Shown here piece after piece: positions 47,491-57,737 of a DNA stretch of 64,000 nucleotides. Origin of the DNA: Massospora cicadina (taxonomy: Eukaryota > Entomophthoromycota > Entomophthoromycetes > Entomophthorales > Entomophthoraceae); assembly GCA_022478985.1 (NCBI GenBank), contig JAKSZP010005268.1, forward strand, positions 62,001 to 126,000. Reading direction: 5' to 3'. Numbering within the stretch: the first letter of the stretch is position 1; each line of letters opens with the position of its first letter. The notes under the pieces were generated by a model, which was not told where the DNA came from, searched no databases, and saw nothing but the letters and a program-made list of their open reading frames with translations. The translations under genes were made by a program, and so were the position numbers.

Positions 47491-47840
47491 GCCAATAGTT
47501 ACCCCACTGAGGTCACAACTCTTGTTGGCGGCGAAACCTGAAGGTGGAGGAAAAATCTATGTAGAGTGCAACTTAGGAGTTTAAAAAATTGCCAACAGCT
47601 GCATCCCCACATGGAAGGTGTCAATGTAGCAGTTAGGTTCTGGGTTTCCTATAAATTCCCTTGATTTTAAGTAGAATAGCAGACAATTAAAGACTTGATA
47701 TTGAACTGTTATACATCTAGTATAATTTACTTTAGGATAAAGGTTAAGGATTAGTATCCTATTAGTTATGTAGTGCTTTCTAGTTCTCTGAGAGTCTTGA
47801 AAGAAGAAAAGTGTTGAAATGTAGAATACCCTTGTTGTTT
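47491..47840 (+). repeat. Gypsy-D2 5' LTR, piece 2
   Basis: It matches the reverse complement of about 31390-31000 in the D1 5' LTR, for example the GTTGGCGGCGAAACC region at 47520 and the TTGCCAACAGCTGC region at 47590. It lies between the Gypsy-G and LINE-B2 insertions and ends with the first copy of the LINE-B2 TSD (47825-47840). No gene is seen. Confidence 0.7.
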
Positions 47841-47932
47841 ATCTCTCTTTCTGTTAAGCATTACTTTTCAAAAATCAATTTAGCCTTGAAATTTAGCTCC
47901 TCTAAAGAAATTTACGAAAACTATTAGAAAAT

Positions 47933-50900
47933 ATGGTGGGAAACCCTGCAAAAAACCCACGGGCTTGGCCAAATGAGCCAGCACCACCCCCAAACTAAGT
48001 AACACCAGGTTACCCACCTCAGGGTCAACCAGAATCACCCGCTCTAAAGCAGTGGCCGTGAAAGCAGGTACCAAACCCAACCTGGAGCTACTTCAACTAG
48101 CGCCAGTTCACCTGATCGCACTTATGCAACCTGCACGCCCAACAGATCTGCATGCGCTACCTCTCAAAACCCGCTGGGCCCCCTTCAACCAAGGAGGCCA
48201 TCACCCACGCTGTTTTAATGGCGTCTGCTCAGTTGAATGCAACTCAGCCCATCCAGGCATTCACCTCCCCCATTATGTCAGTTAATTCAGCCCCATCTAT
48301 TATTGCTGACGCCGTGTTTCTGGCTCCCCCCATGAGGGGCGATACCCAGCTACCTGGCCCCTAAACCCTCGGATGTAAGGTTGGATTAGCCGCACATTCT
48401 GGTTCACTAAGCACCAAATTGGGATAATCTACTCTTCTCAATGGGGATTCAAATGGTTTGTATTTCGGAATTCCACACCAGTTTCAATCCCGCCCGTCCC
48501 ATTTTGACCCCATAATTGGCACTTCTCAAGTTGGCACTTTATCTCCATAAGCTGAAAATGACCAATTCAACAATCAGCCAGTGAGTTTTGCCCACGAAAT
48601 CACAGCAAATACTCTAGCTGAATTTACCCAAATAGATTGGGATGGTGATGAAACATCGCCCTCCTCCAAATTGGCTGGAGTTAATTCCAATCTGGATGGG
48701 CCTCCCCAATTTAGCGAGGCCCAACAATTCCCCCTTTAATTCAATATTCTGCCAGCAACTGCTCAAACATTCCAGCAACAGGGGAACTCCACAAACTTGT
48801 CCAAACCACCAGCTCGCATGCAACCCATGATTGCAGCCCAAAGCAAACACAAACGTACCAAAGGAGCCACTGGGGCGTGGCAAAAACCTCTGGCACCAAC
48901 GCTACCCAAAGCTGATCCCCATGAAGTGGCGTTTATTGCTGATGTTAAGAAGAAATGGGCCAAAGCTAGAGCGCAAAAAGCTCTACCTCGCTCAACCCTC
49001 TCCCATGCAATTCGCCTTTATTATGGGCATAACCCTGTTGAATTCTATATGGAGGATTACTTCTCATACTTTGCAGCAATCTCGGAGACATTCCCAATTA
49101 ACGCCACCATCCATGAATCAGTGGAGGGCCACTACATCGATGTGGGCTTCACTGAAGCTGCCCTTGCTGACCATGCTGCCACCCTCCAGGTCATTATTCC
49201 ATATGGATCTCTTTGTAATGATCAAAAAATACCAGTTTTTGATCACCATCTTGCCTTGGTGATGGGTGCCAAATGTTTGTCTAATATGAGGTTCCCTCGG
49301 AGTAAGTGTTTTGATTCGTCATATTTGCCAATTCAACATTGATTTTTGGAAAATTTGAAAAGCAAGAAAAGATGACCCAGGTAAGCAAGGATTCGACCTC
49401 AAAATTAGCCTTGTTTTATTTATTATTGAAAAAAACTCGCAGGTGAATTCAATCCCAATGACTAAGAGCACCACAAATGAGACATAAAAAAACCAGGATA
49501 TTTGGTGCAATCAAGGTTCTCGACACCAAATCCCTTTATTTTGTTTAGGATAAAAATATTTATCTCTTTGCGGGATACCAGGTAAGACAATGCAAGGACG
49601 GCCCCAAGGCCACCAGAGAATCCCACGCAAGAGCGGGAAATGAGGAAAAATTCTGAACTGAGTTCAGAATCACATGGGCTCAACCTTTTAAGGTCGCCCT
49701 TCCGGGGAGCCCCTCCTGCACTATTCTTAGGCTCTTAGGGGCCTAAAGAACAGTGCGGGAGGGGCACAGCCCAGTGCTGGACCCTGCATAAGCCTCAAAA
49801 AACCTCAAAAAGTGTTTTGACTTGAGATTCGGATTTCCAAATCTTGAGTCAAAATGTAATGATCAGTTTAACTCAACTGTTACACTATTCACATCTCCCA
49901 CACACGCTCTCACCTGAAGAAAATTTCATGGGTTACTTTTTCCAACCTACCAATGACTGTTGATCCTGGGTCTCTTAAACTGGCGCTCCATCGTGGTTTA
50001 ATGGAGTTTGGGTCTGTTCTTTCAGTGGACTTTAACATCCCCTCTTACTATGCTCCCACTCAAAGAGCTCGCAATGCTAGGGCGTCATTCATCCCCTCCC
50101 CCACTGTATCCCGCAAGATTGAGGTTATTCCTCATGTGGCGGTAGTTGGGGAATTCCATGAAATCTTTTTTGTTGACCCTGATCAGGCGTGCCCTTGGTG
50201 TTCATGGTGTAACGCTCTTGGACACCTGTATAGTGGCTGTACAGCTCAAAAACAAGCCCTATTAGCCACCATGTAGGGGCCTAAACCAGGCCAAAAACGA
50301 TCCCATGTGGCCGCAGCAGCAATTCCACAACCCACACAATGGGTTCTCATTCAAGACATGTCCCCTGAGGCCTTCGCCTAGCAGTTGAAACAGCTAACCC
50401 CACTATTGGTATGGGATACCTTCGCGCTCATGCCCCCCTTCCAGTGGACACCCTTTCCAATCTCCCAGAGTCAACTCTCTCTCTCACCAAGCGCAAGGCA
50501 TCTCCCACAGGGCGCCCCTCGTCAGCCACCCCCACTCAGGGCTCCACGGCACCCCCACCAACCTCCACCAGCAATTTATTGCATCAATGCTCAGCTCCCA
50601 ATGGAGCTATGCCCACCATCATGAACTGGCAACCCGCGGCCTGTGGTAGAAGTGCCACCTCAAAGAGTCCTACCCCAACCCCACAGTACATTTTGCGCGG
50701 CTCCTTTGCAGTGTTGGAGGAAGTGAATATGGACTCAGACTCATCAAATGGGGACACCGCGGAGGTCGCCGTTGAGCGCCCTCAGGTCCTTCCCCTGCAA
50801 CGGAGTGGGGGCAGCATCCTAGGCTGGCTTACTGGGTCCTCCGCCCCACACCCTCTCCTTCCCCTCAAAACCCTTGACGCTCCTCACGGATTGCTGCTAA

Positions 50901-50950
50901 TAGTCAAGCTAAAGGACTCAAAACTAGCCGCCTCACAGAAGCAGGTTTAA
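47933..50950 (+). pseudogene. LINE-B2 ORF1, split by a solo LTR
   Basis: It starts MVGNPAKNPRAWPNEP at 47933. A proline/serine-rich N-terminus holds several stops that look like C-to-T changes of CAA, CAG and CGA codons. Then a Lys/Ala-rich segment (VKKKWAKARAQKAL, 48943-48985), a domain with TLQVIIPYG before the LTR and ISWVTFSNLPMTVD after it, then GLMEFGSV. The knuckle CSWCNALGHLYSGC (about 50198-50240) is intact. A Ser/Pro-rich tail ends at 50950. The open pieces are 48797-49342, 49953-50276 and 50411-50950. ORF2 starts 38 bases downstream. Confidence 0.82.
49214..49884. mobile_element. Solo LTR in LINE-B2 ORF1, with strong hairpins
   Basis: This 671-bp block starts TGTAATGATC and ends AACTGTTACA (inverted TGTAA/TTACA). 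The flanking 5-mers are CTCTT (49209-49213) and CTATT (49885-49889). LINE-B1 shows the empty site at about 2190. Two inverted repeats lie near its right end: about 24-bp arms around 49706-49762 (centre GGCTCTTAGGGGCC) and 15-bp arms around 49814-49854 (TTTTGACTTGAGATT against its complement). The 11-mer TGTAATGATCA occurs at 49214 and again at 49855. Confidence 0.7.
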
Positions 50951-50988
50951 GCGCTGGCAACCCCCCAGGACATGGAGGGGAATAGCTA

Positions 50989-53900
50989 TGAGTCCCCACG
51001 GCAGCACCCTGGCCCTGCAATCCATCAACGTGAATGGGTTGCGGGACTTTAAACAGAGAGCCCGCCTCCTCCGCAACTTCAGGTCAGCACAAATTGACAT
51101 TGCTGCTGTCCAGGAGCCCCATATCCTCCCCCACAAACAATCTGCATGATGTGAACAGTTTGGAGGCAACTCCTTCTGGACAAACCATGCCGCCATATTG
51201 TTTTGAATCCCCAGGTTAAAACCCATTCTTATTCACAATATCTAGGTGGCCGCCTCATTCTGGCCAAAATCACCACTCCTGACTTCTCTTTCTTCGCTGA
51301 AAGCATCTACCTGCCTAATGCAGGTCAGGAGCAAAACTGGCTCTTGGAAGAGCTCGTCCAACTCAATCTCCCCCGGAATACAGTCCTCTTGGGAGATTTC
51401 AAAACAACCATAAGTCGCGTCCGTGACTCTTACCCCCCTGCAGCAAAGGAACGCCCTGGATCGTCGCCTCCAGGATTTCCTTCGCCTGAGTGGCTTTATG
51501 GATGCGCTTCCACCCTCCGCGTCTAGCCTAGGTTGCATGACTAGGATCCAGTATGATGGAGGAACTTTCCAGTCAGCGTCACGCATAGATATGGCACTGA
51601 TTGGCCCCCTGCTAATAGGCCGCGTCTCCTCTCCCATCTCTCGTGACAACCATCTGAGTGATCACAGGTCACTCACCGTTGTCCTCATCACCACGCTTAG
51701 ACTGTCACATAGGTTCTGGCCTAGGGTTGCCCCAGCTCTTCTCAACAACCCCTTCACTAAGGAGAAGCTGTCTATGGCCATCCAGGAGACTCTTACCTCC
51801 CCCCACCCCACCTGCTTGACCACAAGGCTAGATGGGCGGTGACCAAGGAGGGCATCGCCCGCGTTGCTTACAACTGTGTCAAAGCCCAGATGACCGCAGC
51901 TCGCGCCAGAGTCAAAAGGGCGGAAGCCAGAATCAGACATCTGGAGCGAAACTGCCAGCCTTCGCCCTCTCCCAGCGGTTGGAAGACTGGGAAGCGGCGC
52001 AGGAAGCACTCCGCTTTGAGCTTACACTGCAGGAAGAATGGGCAGCAAACTTTACAACATCTCATTACTATGCTCAATGGGAACGCCCCACCCGCTTCTT
52101 CTTTCAGAAACAGAAAGCCCAGTCAACAGCGCAGGATATCACTGCACTGAAGATTGGCACTACAACCACTTCGGATAAGGAGGAAATCATGCAGGAACTA
52201 CACCGCTTCTACTTCAATCTCTTCCATGCCACCCAGGTGGACCTGTCGGACATCCAAAACTTCCTGTGGCGGGCTCCAGAGCCGCCCATTGACCCACGGG
52301 CTGATGAGGCTCTACTGGCGCCTATTTCCATCCAGGAGGTGATGGAAACCCTTCTGAAATCCCCACGGCTTAAAGCCCCAGGCCCAGACGGAATACCCTT
52401 CGAGGTGTACCTTTTGGAACCTGCGGTGATAGCCAGAACCCTCTACGACCTCTTCACTGCACTCTTGGTGAATGGCGAGGTCCTCCCCGACTCCAGAGGC
52501 TCAATCACGACCCTCATTCACAAGAAGTCAGACCGTGAGAACCTGGCGAACTGGCGCCCCATAGCATTGATCAACACAGACCACAAGCTCTTCATGAAGC
52601 TTCTGGCCAACTGCATCACCAAATGGGTGTCACCTCGCCTCTCCCCATCCCAGCACGGTTTTATCCGGGGAGGTCGTTATGGGGCAACTATAATGACCTT
52701 CACGTGACTTTGACTGCTAACTCTCGTAAGGTGAATGGCTTTGTGGCTCTCCTGGATATGGAGAAAGCATATGATCGGGTGGCCTGGAAGTATATTGATG
52801 CTTCCTGGACCTCTTCCATCTCCCCGGCAGCTAGGCGCTGGATATCAGCGCTCTATGACCAGCTCCACACCAGAGTCCTGGCGCCAATGGGTTTTACAGT
52901 GGCATTACCAGTTGGACAAGGTCTCCAGCAAGGAAACCCCCTGAGCCCTATCTCTTTTAACATCACCCTCAACCCCCTCTTGGCCTCCTTACAGGACAAG
53001 CTAACAGGGATTCTGGTCTCAGGTAAAGCCCCCATCCGCATCATGGCATTTGCAGATGACACCGCCATTGCATCTGGCTGCCCTGGGGAAGTTGCCCTCG
53101 CTGCTGTGACCATTGAGAGGTACACCAAGGCGTCCAACCCCATGGTCAACACCTCCAAGACAACAGTTGTACAGGTCAGCTCCCCACCCTTCCCCCCACC
53201 ATTTGGTATTGAACCTGTGCGCGGTACCTTCCGTCACCTGGGCGTTCTCACTAACCAACAAGGAGTTGCGCTAAAAGACAATGAGGACTTGCTCTTCGCA
53301 GCAGTTAACTCCAGGATTGCCAGCTGGAACCGGCGGCACATCACCCCCCAGGGTTAAGCTCTAATGGCCAATGTGTTCCTCCTCTCCAAAGTCTGGTTCC
53401 TAGCGCACGTCTGCCCATTCACAGATGCCTTTTATACGCGGCTCAATGTACTTCTCCGCTGTTGGATCTGGGGCTCAAACCATCCACCAATGGCCCTCTC
53501 AACCATTGCCCGACCCTGCAATGAAGGGGGCCTAGGGCTTCTGGACACGCAATCCCACGCCACCACAATCTTCCTGAAGTTTCTATGGCCGATTGTCTGC
53601 TGGGACGCGACCCCCATGCCCCAATGGGCGCCCGCCCTCCGCCAGTCAGTGTCAGCAGCTCTGGGTCTTCCTAGAGCATCTCTGACCTCATTAGGGGATT
53701 GGCTCACAAACCACCCAGGCCATCGCCTGAAACCATCCTCATCCCTTACTGGAACCAGGCTCTCCTTGCCCTGAAACGAGTAGGCGCGCGGATCCACAAT
53801 GCCTTCCCATACAGAAGGGATGGCCCTGGCCTCAGCCCCCATCGCCATGCAATTGTGCACAATGGACAAGTTGTCACAACTCGCCTCAACCCCAAGGTCG

Positions 53901-54387
53901 TCATCCCATCCGCCCAAGACTCCTTGAGCTCCTCCCTCCCTCCGTGAGATTTGACCTTAAGGAATTGTGGAAGGACGTCTATCACCCCATCCTTTCAGCA
54001 AAGGTATCCAACACCTTATGGAGGGTGCTCCACTGTTCATACAGGACAGGGGAGTGGACTGGCCCTACCTTCCAGCACCAAAGCTGCCCCCACTGCGCAG
54101 AGCCTATTGACTCCCACCTCCATCATTTTTTCACCTGTCCGGGTGTTGCCACATTTTGGCCAAAGGCCCGCACGCTCATCCATGCTCAGCCCTGGTCTGG
54201 ACACCCTGTGCAAGACCTCATGTTCGATCAGACATTGCTTGGTTGCCACCAACCCCTCTGTGTCCTCGCCTATGCCACAGCCATCTGGACCATCCATAAC
54301 TCCTTCCTTCGTGCTGCCTTTGACCAGCAGGTGTGGACCCTTCCACACATGATCACCCACTTTCAGGTACACTTTGATATGGCCTGA
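50989..54387 (+). pseudogene. LINE-B2 ORF2: AP-endonuclease, reverse transcriptase, CCHC finger
   Basis: It starts MSPHGSTLALQSINVNGL at 50989. Endonuclease landmarks: NVNGL, VQEPH (51108), LGDFK (51388, Lys where Asn is usual), SRIDMAL (51577) and SDHRSL (51657). RT landmarks: KAPGPDGIPFEV (52372), LANWRPIALINTD (52543), LLDMEKAYDRVAWKYI (52750), QGNPLSPISFN (52927), MAFADDTAIA (53044) and FRHLGVL (53227). The C-terminal finger CPHCAEPIDSHLHHFFTC lies at 54089-54142. It ends at 54387, about 1130 residues. Frameshifts near 51840, 52700 and 53900 and stops near 51147 and 53356 break it. No RNase H domain was seen. Confidence 0.9.
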
Positions 54388-54572
54388 AGGTCTGAACTAT
54401 GTCGCCAACCCTCCCCCGCTCAGTTGTCACTGCAGTACGGCTCTGGCGCGCAAACCCCCCTCCCTTTCTCGATGCCTCCTCCCTTCCCTAGCCTCAGGCT
54501 CTTAGGAGCCCAGGTGTAATTTTGTAAACATCGATGAATCCCCCTTGGGTTGGGACCATCTAGTACTAAAAA
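54388..54572 (+). other. LINE-B2 3' UTR with a small hairpin
   Basis: These are the 185 bases between the ORF2 stop and the TSD. A perfect 5-bp stem GGCTC-TTAG-GAGCC lies at about 54497-54510. The last bases, ACCATCTAGTACTAAAAAAA, are the same as in the micro-insertion at 8221-8246. No reading frame is convincing. Confidence 0.65.
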
Positions 54573-54810
54573 AATACCCTTGGTGTTTGATGAGTTAGAA
54601 GAGTACATGTATAGGACAGAAGGAGTAGCGTTAGCACCAGTTTAGCGTTGAAGACACTTTTTAGCTGGTTGTGAAAATTTCAATTAAAACAATAGTTTTC
54701 ATACTATTGTTATCCCAATCAATTTTATCAATAATCTGGTTTAACGCACACACCAGAGCCTGTTCAGCAGACTTGAGAGCTACAGCGAGCAACACAGCAT
54801 AAAGTTTACA
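54573..54810 (+). repeat. Gypsy-D2 5' LTR, piece 3
   Basis: After the second TSD copy, 54589-54810 matches the reverse complement of 30970-30808, for example GTAGCGTTAGCACC at 54625 and CATACTATTGTTATCC at 54700. It ends TTTACA at 54810, two bases before the PBS. Confidence 0.75.
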
Positions 54811-54812
54811 TT

Positions 54813-54830
54813 TGGTGCTCATTACAGGGG
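54813..54830 (+). promoter_or_regulatory. Primer-binding site of Gypsy-D2
   Basis: TGGTGCTCATTACAGGGG starts two bases after the LTR end. It is complementary to a tRNA 3' end and is shared with D1 and, with changes, with E2 and G. Confidence 0.8.
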
Positions 54831-54854
54831 TAGTTGAGTTATAGGTCAAATATA

Positions 54855-56560
54855 GAAGAAGATATCAGCACAATATCATTCAAAAATGTCTTTGAGAGCT
54901 ATGGGCAGAATTGGATAACATAAACAAGAATGCGCAGAACTTGATGGCACAAGCCAATCTTGCTAATCTTGAGGAGCGAGTTGCTAAAGCTGAGGATAAA
55001 ATCAAAAAATTTAGACAGGTCAATGACGATCTTTATTTGAAAGACACCTCATTGAAATGTAAGGAGACTGAATTAATCATGAAGATATTATTTCAGAAAA
55101 CTGAATGAGAAGCAGATAGATGACAATTCCACTTTCTTTAGGAAAAATGATGCGGATGTTAAATAACTTGGAAGAACTTGAAAAAAAGTGTTATTGAGCT
55201 CAGGTGGAGGCGAACAAGGCTAATAATGAGATTCACAAAATACAATTGAGGGAAGTAAACCCCTGAGGAATATGCCTGGAGGTTTCACTGCAAATTTGGA
55301 AAAGAATCCTGAATATAATCTATCATTAGTCAGGTAACTTAGCAGGAATCTCATGTTACTATAGTGACTGACATATTTTTAGGTATTCCAAAATTACCTA
55401 GTTTTTAACTGGATAACGCACGGGCAGTTTTTATTCAAAATCATAATGTTTGGATATGTTGGATCAACACTAAGCAGTAGCTTTGATGAACTACTAGAGT
55501 ACCAACTGCCTAATTTGGTGTTGCTCATTTAAAAGGGCATAGTTGGATAGAAACTGATGCTAAGAAATTTATAACGACTGAGTTTGGTAGTTTTACATAG
55601 ATGTACAACCTTAAGAAGGAATCTATGGGAATTCAGCTTTGCTAGGATAAACTATGGCTGCTTTTACTGACCAATTTTATTAAATAAGTGAAAATACTGT
55701 TAGGTGCAAAAGAGCTAATAGACTTAAATGTGTACATAGCAATGCAAGCAGCACTTCAGACCTACAGAGAATTGCACTGCACTATTGCATTGGGTCTAGT
55801 AAACAAAATTTCCACATCATAGATGGTTATCTTAAGATGCTAGGAACAACATCTGAAGCACCTAATTGAACTATAAAGCCATTCCCTCCAGAAAGCAAAG
55901 AACAGTGATATTTGGTAAGCTTAATAAAGGGATAACTATTTTAGTTGTAGTGGAATTAATCCATAGGACAGAAATGAGCGAATAGAACCAAAATCCACTT
56001 CTACCAATATGGAAAAATGGGCATGTAGTCACTAAATGTTGTGATAAGAAGCCTAGAGAGCAAGTTATACTGCTACAGGCTAAAGAAAAGGAAACTGTTC
56101 AAGAATTGGGTAAAGGTCAGCAGTCTAGATATTGAACAATCTTCACTGCAATCAACCCTGTTCTACATAATATATTTAACGAGGACTTGCATATTTCTGA
56201 TTTATTTGTAGACAAAGACACACCTGAACCGCTCTACCAAGTGGTTGATTGTACGTAAATGCAATTAAACAAGAAAAGGCAAAGGGGAAAGACCCTCAAA
56301 ATTATGAAAGAAGTTGCTTGGCCATAAGTTCATCAGTTGGCAGAAAAGATCAGAACCAAAAGCATGGAAGAACTACCAAAACATGACTTAATGAAGCGAA
56401 TGTTTCTCTCCTATTAGCACAATTAAGTAATTTTTTTCCTGAATTGTCCACACATTTAATTCATAATTTGTAATTGGCAAATTATGCCGCCATTCACTCA
56501 TTAAACACTTTTTTAAATTAATATGAGAGTACTTATGCAGATGTTATAGTCAATTGAGTA
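54855..56560 (+). pseudogene. Gypsy-D2 gag, degenerate
   Basis: The piece 54911-55108 is a charged, heptad-like helix (LANLEERVAKAEDKIKKFRQ), a probable coiled coil at the gag N-terminus. Capsid-like sequence follows (TDAKKFITTEFGSF, about 55556-55600). A zinc-knuckle remnant lies at about 56000-56045: FYQYGK, a frameshift, then GHVVTKCCDKK, with both leading cysteines changed. It matches the D1 gag at 25459-24300. Function is lost. Confidence 0.65.
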
Positions 56561-56813
56561 AGAGTATGGGCAATAAATGATAGTGGTGCACCCATTAATA
56601 TTGTTTTAACCAAATTGTTAAGTTATATAAAATTTAACTTTATTTAGAGCACTGGGAACAATATGGAATTGCTGGACCATATACCACAATATCTTGTGGA
56701 GCATACAGTTCAAAACAGCTTCAGTTTGGATTACTGTGGTATTATATATCGTCATAGAGTTGGAAAATCAAATATTGCTTAAACATCAGGACAGAATTCC
56801 TGATAAATTATGT
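56560..56813 (+). pseudogene. Gypsy-D2 protease, degenerate, cut by element F
   Basis: The active-site region reads AINDSGAPINIVLTK (about 56569-56615), a good DSG retropepsin motif. The sequence continues to the TSD of element F (TATGT, 56809-56813) and resumes at 61214. Confidence 0.7.
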
Positions 56814-57737
56814 TGTCAAGTTTGATTTGAAGAGAATACCCTGACAATTTAGGGGCAAAACCTGCCCTTGGTCTATAAGCAGAGAGGTGATACTCTGATG
56901 ACAAAGTATAATAATTTTAAAAGTTTAATCTACAAAGAAGCCATAATTCCCATCCAGTACAAGTTTGTTAAACGAAAAAGTAGGTAAATACCTCTTAGAC
57001 TTTCTCTCTTTTGGCAGCAAGCTGAGGGTAATGATTAACTGATTGACTACTTGAAGGTGCCAGGCAGGACGACTGTATCTGGAACTTAACCTTATATAGA
57101 TGTTCAAAGTTTCAAGCAATTCTCTTGCTGGATAAGTAACTTCAGTCCTAGAGAATTGGACTTCAAACCAAAAAATACAATATATAAAAATTTTTCTTAA
57201 TCAAAAATAAGGCAGTACTATTTATAGTACTGTTAAAAGTATATGGTGAATCATGATTCATTGGGAATAGCAAAGAGTGATTCATTATTCTTTATTAATT
57301 CCCACGTGGTTTGTCTTTCACCACATCCCACCTGGAAGGTCAGCTGAGCTTCACAATCTCCTGGAAATAGCTTCATAGCAATAGTTAAATTTAGCTTTGA
57401 CCTTAAGTAAAAACTCTTCTAATGGTCCAGGCTTAGAGTTACCACTTGCTAGCTTCCAGAATGAACAGCTGATGATGCTATTAGGAGTTTGGACCACATG
57501 TAATGGAGCTGTGTGAATGTGGCCTAAAATTAGGTAAAATGTTCATAAATATAATTTAAATGCTAATTGGCCAATTTCTGAGTAATTCAAGTAATACTAC
57601 AGCTTCAAAACCTAAATTAATGATGTAAGCTCAAACCTTAATTTGGGATTTATGGGACCATATGAGATGCTTGAAGGTCAAGTCCCGCTTGGAAGCATAT
57701 GTTGACCTTCTCTTCAGGAAAAGGCTTACACCTTGCA
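56814..57737 (-). repeat. Element F LTR, left copy
   Basis: It starts TGTCAAGTTTG and ends ACACCTTGCA. It aligns with 60291-61213; for example, AGGCAGTACTATTTATAGTA at 57211 has a near-identical partner at 60685. The first 60 bases are more diverged. The minus-strand open frame 57119-56925 is probably chance. Confidence 0.8.

Larger units (their letters stand above)
47841..54572 (+). mobile_element. LINE-B2, full-length non-LTR retrotransposon with a solo LTR inside
   Basis: A 16-bp TSD with one mismatch (AATACCCTTGTTGTTT at 47825-47840; G in place of one T at 54573-54588) bounds 6.73 kb, or about 6.06 kb without the inserted LTR. It has ORF1 (47933-50950), ORF2 (50989-54387) and a 185-base 3' UTR ending CTAGTACTAAAAAAA. 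It is GC-rich and keeps many CpG sites, so it is younger than LINE-B1. It sits inside the D2 5' LTR. Confidence 0.9.

Noticed and set aside
49214..49865. The 11-bp repeat TGTAATGATCA as target duplication of a 630-bp insertion
   Set aside because: LINE-B1, which lacks the insertion, also lacks about 30 bases to the right of the second copy. A solo LTR ending at 49884 with a 5-bp duplication explains all the missing bases.
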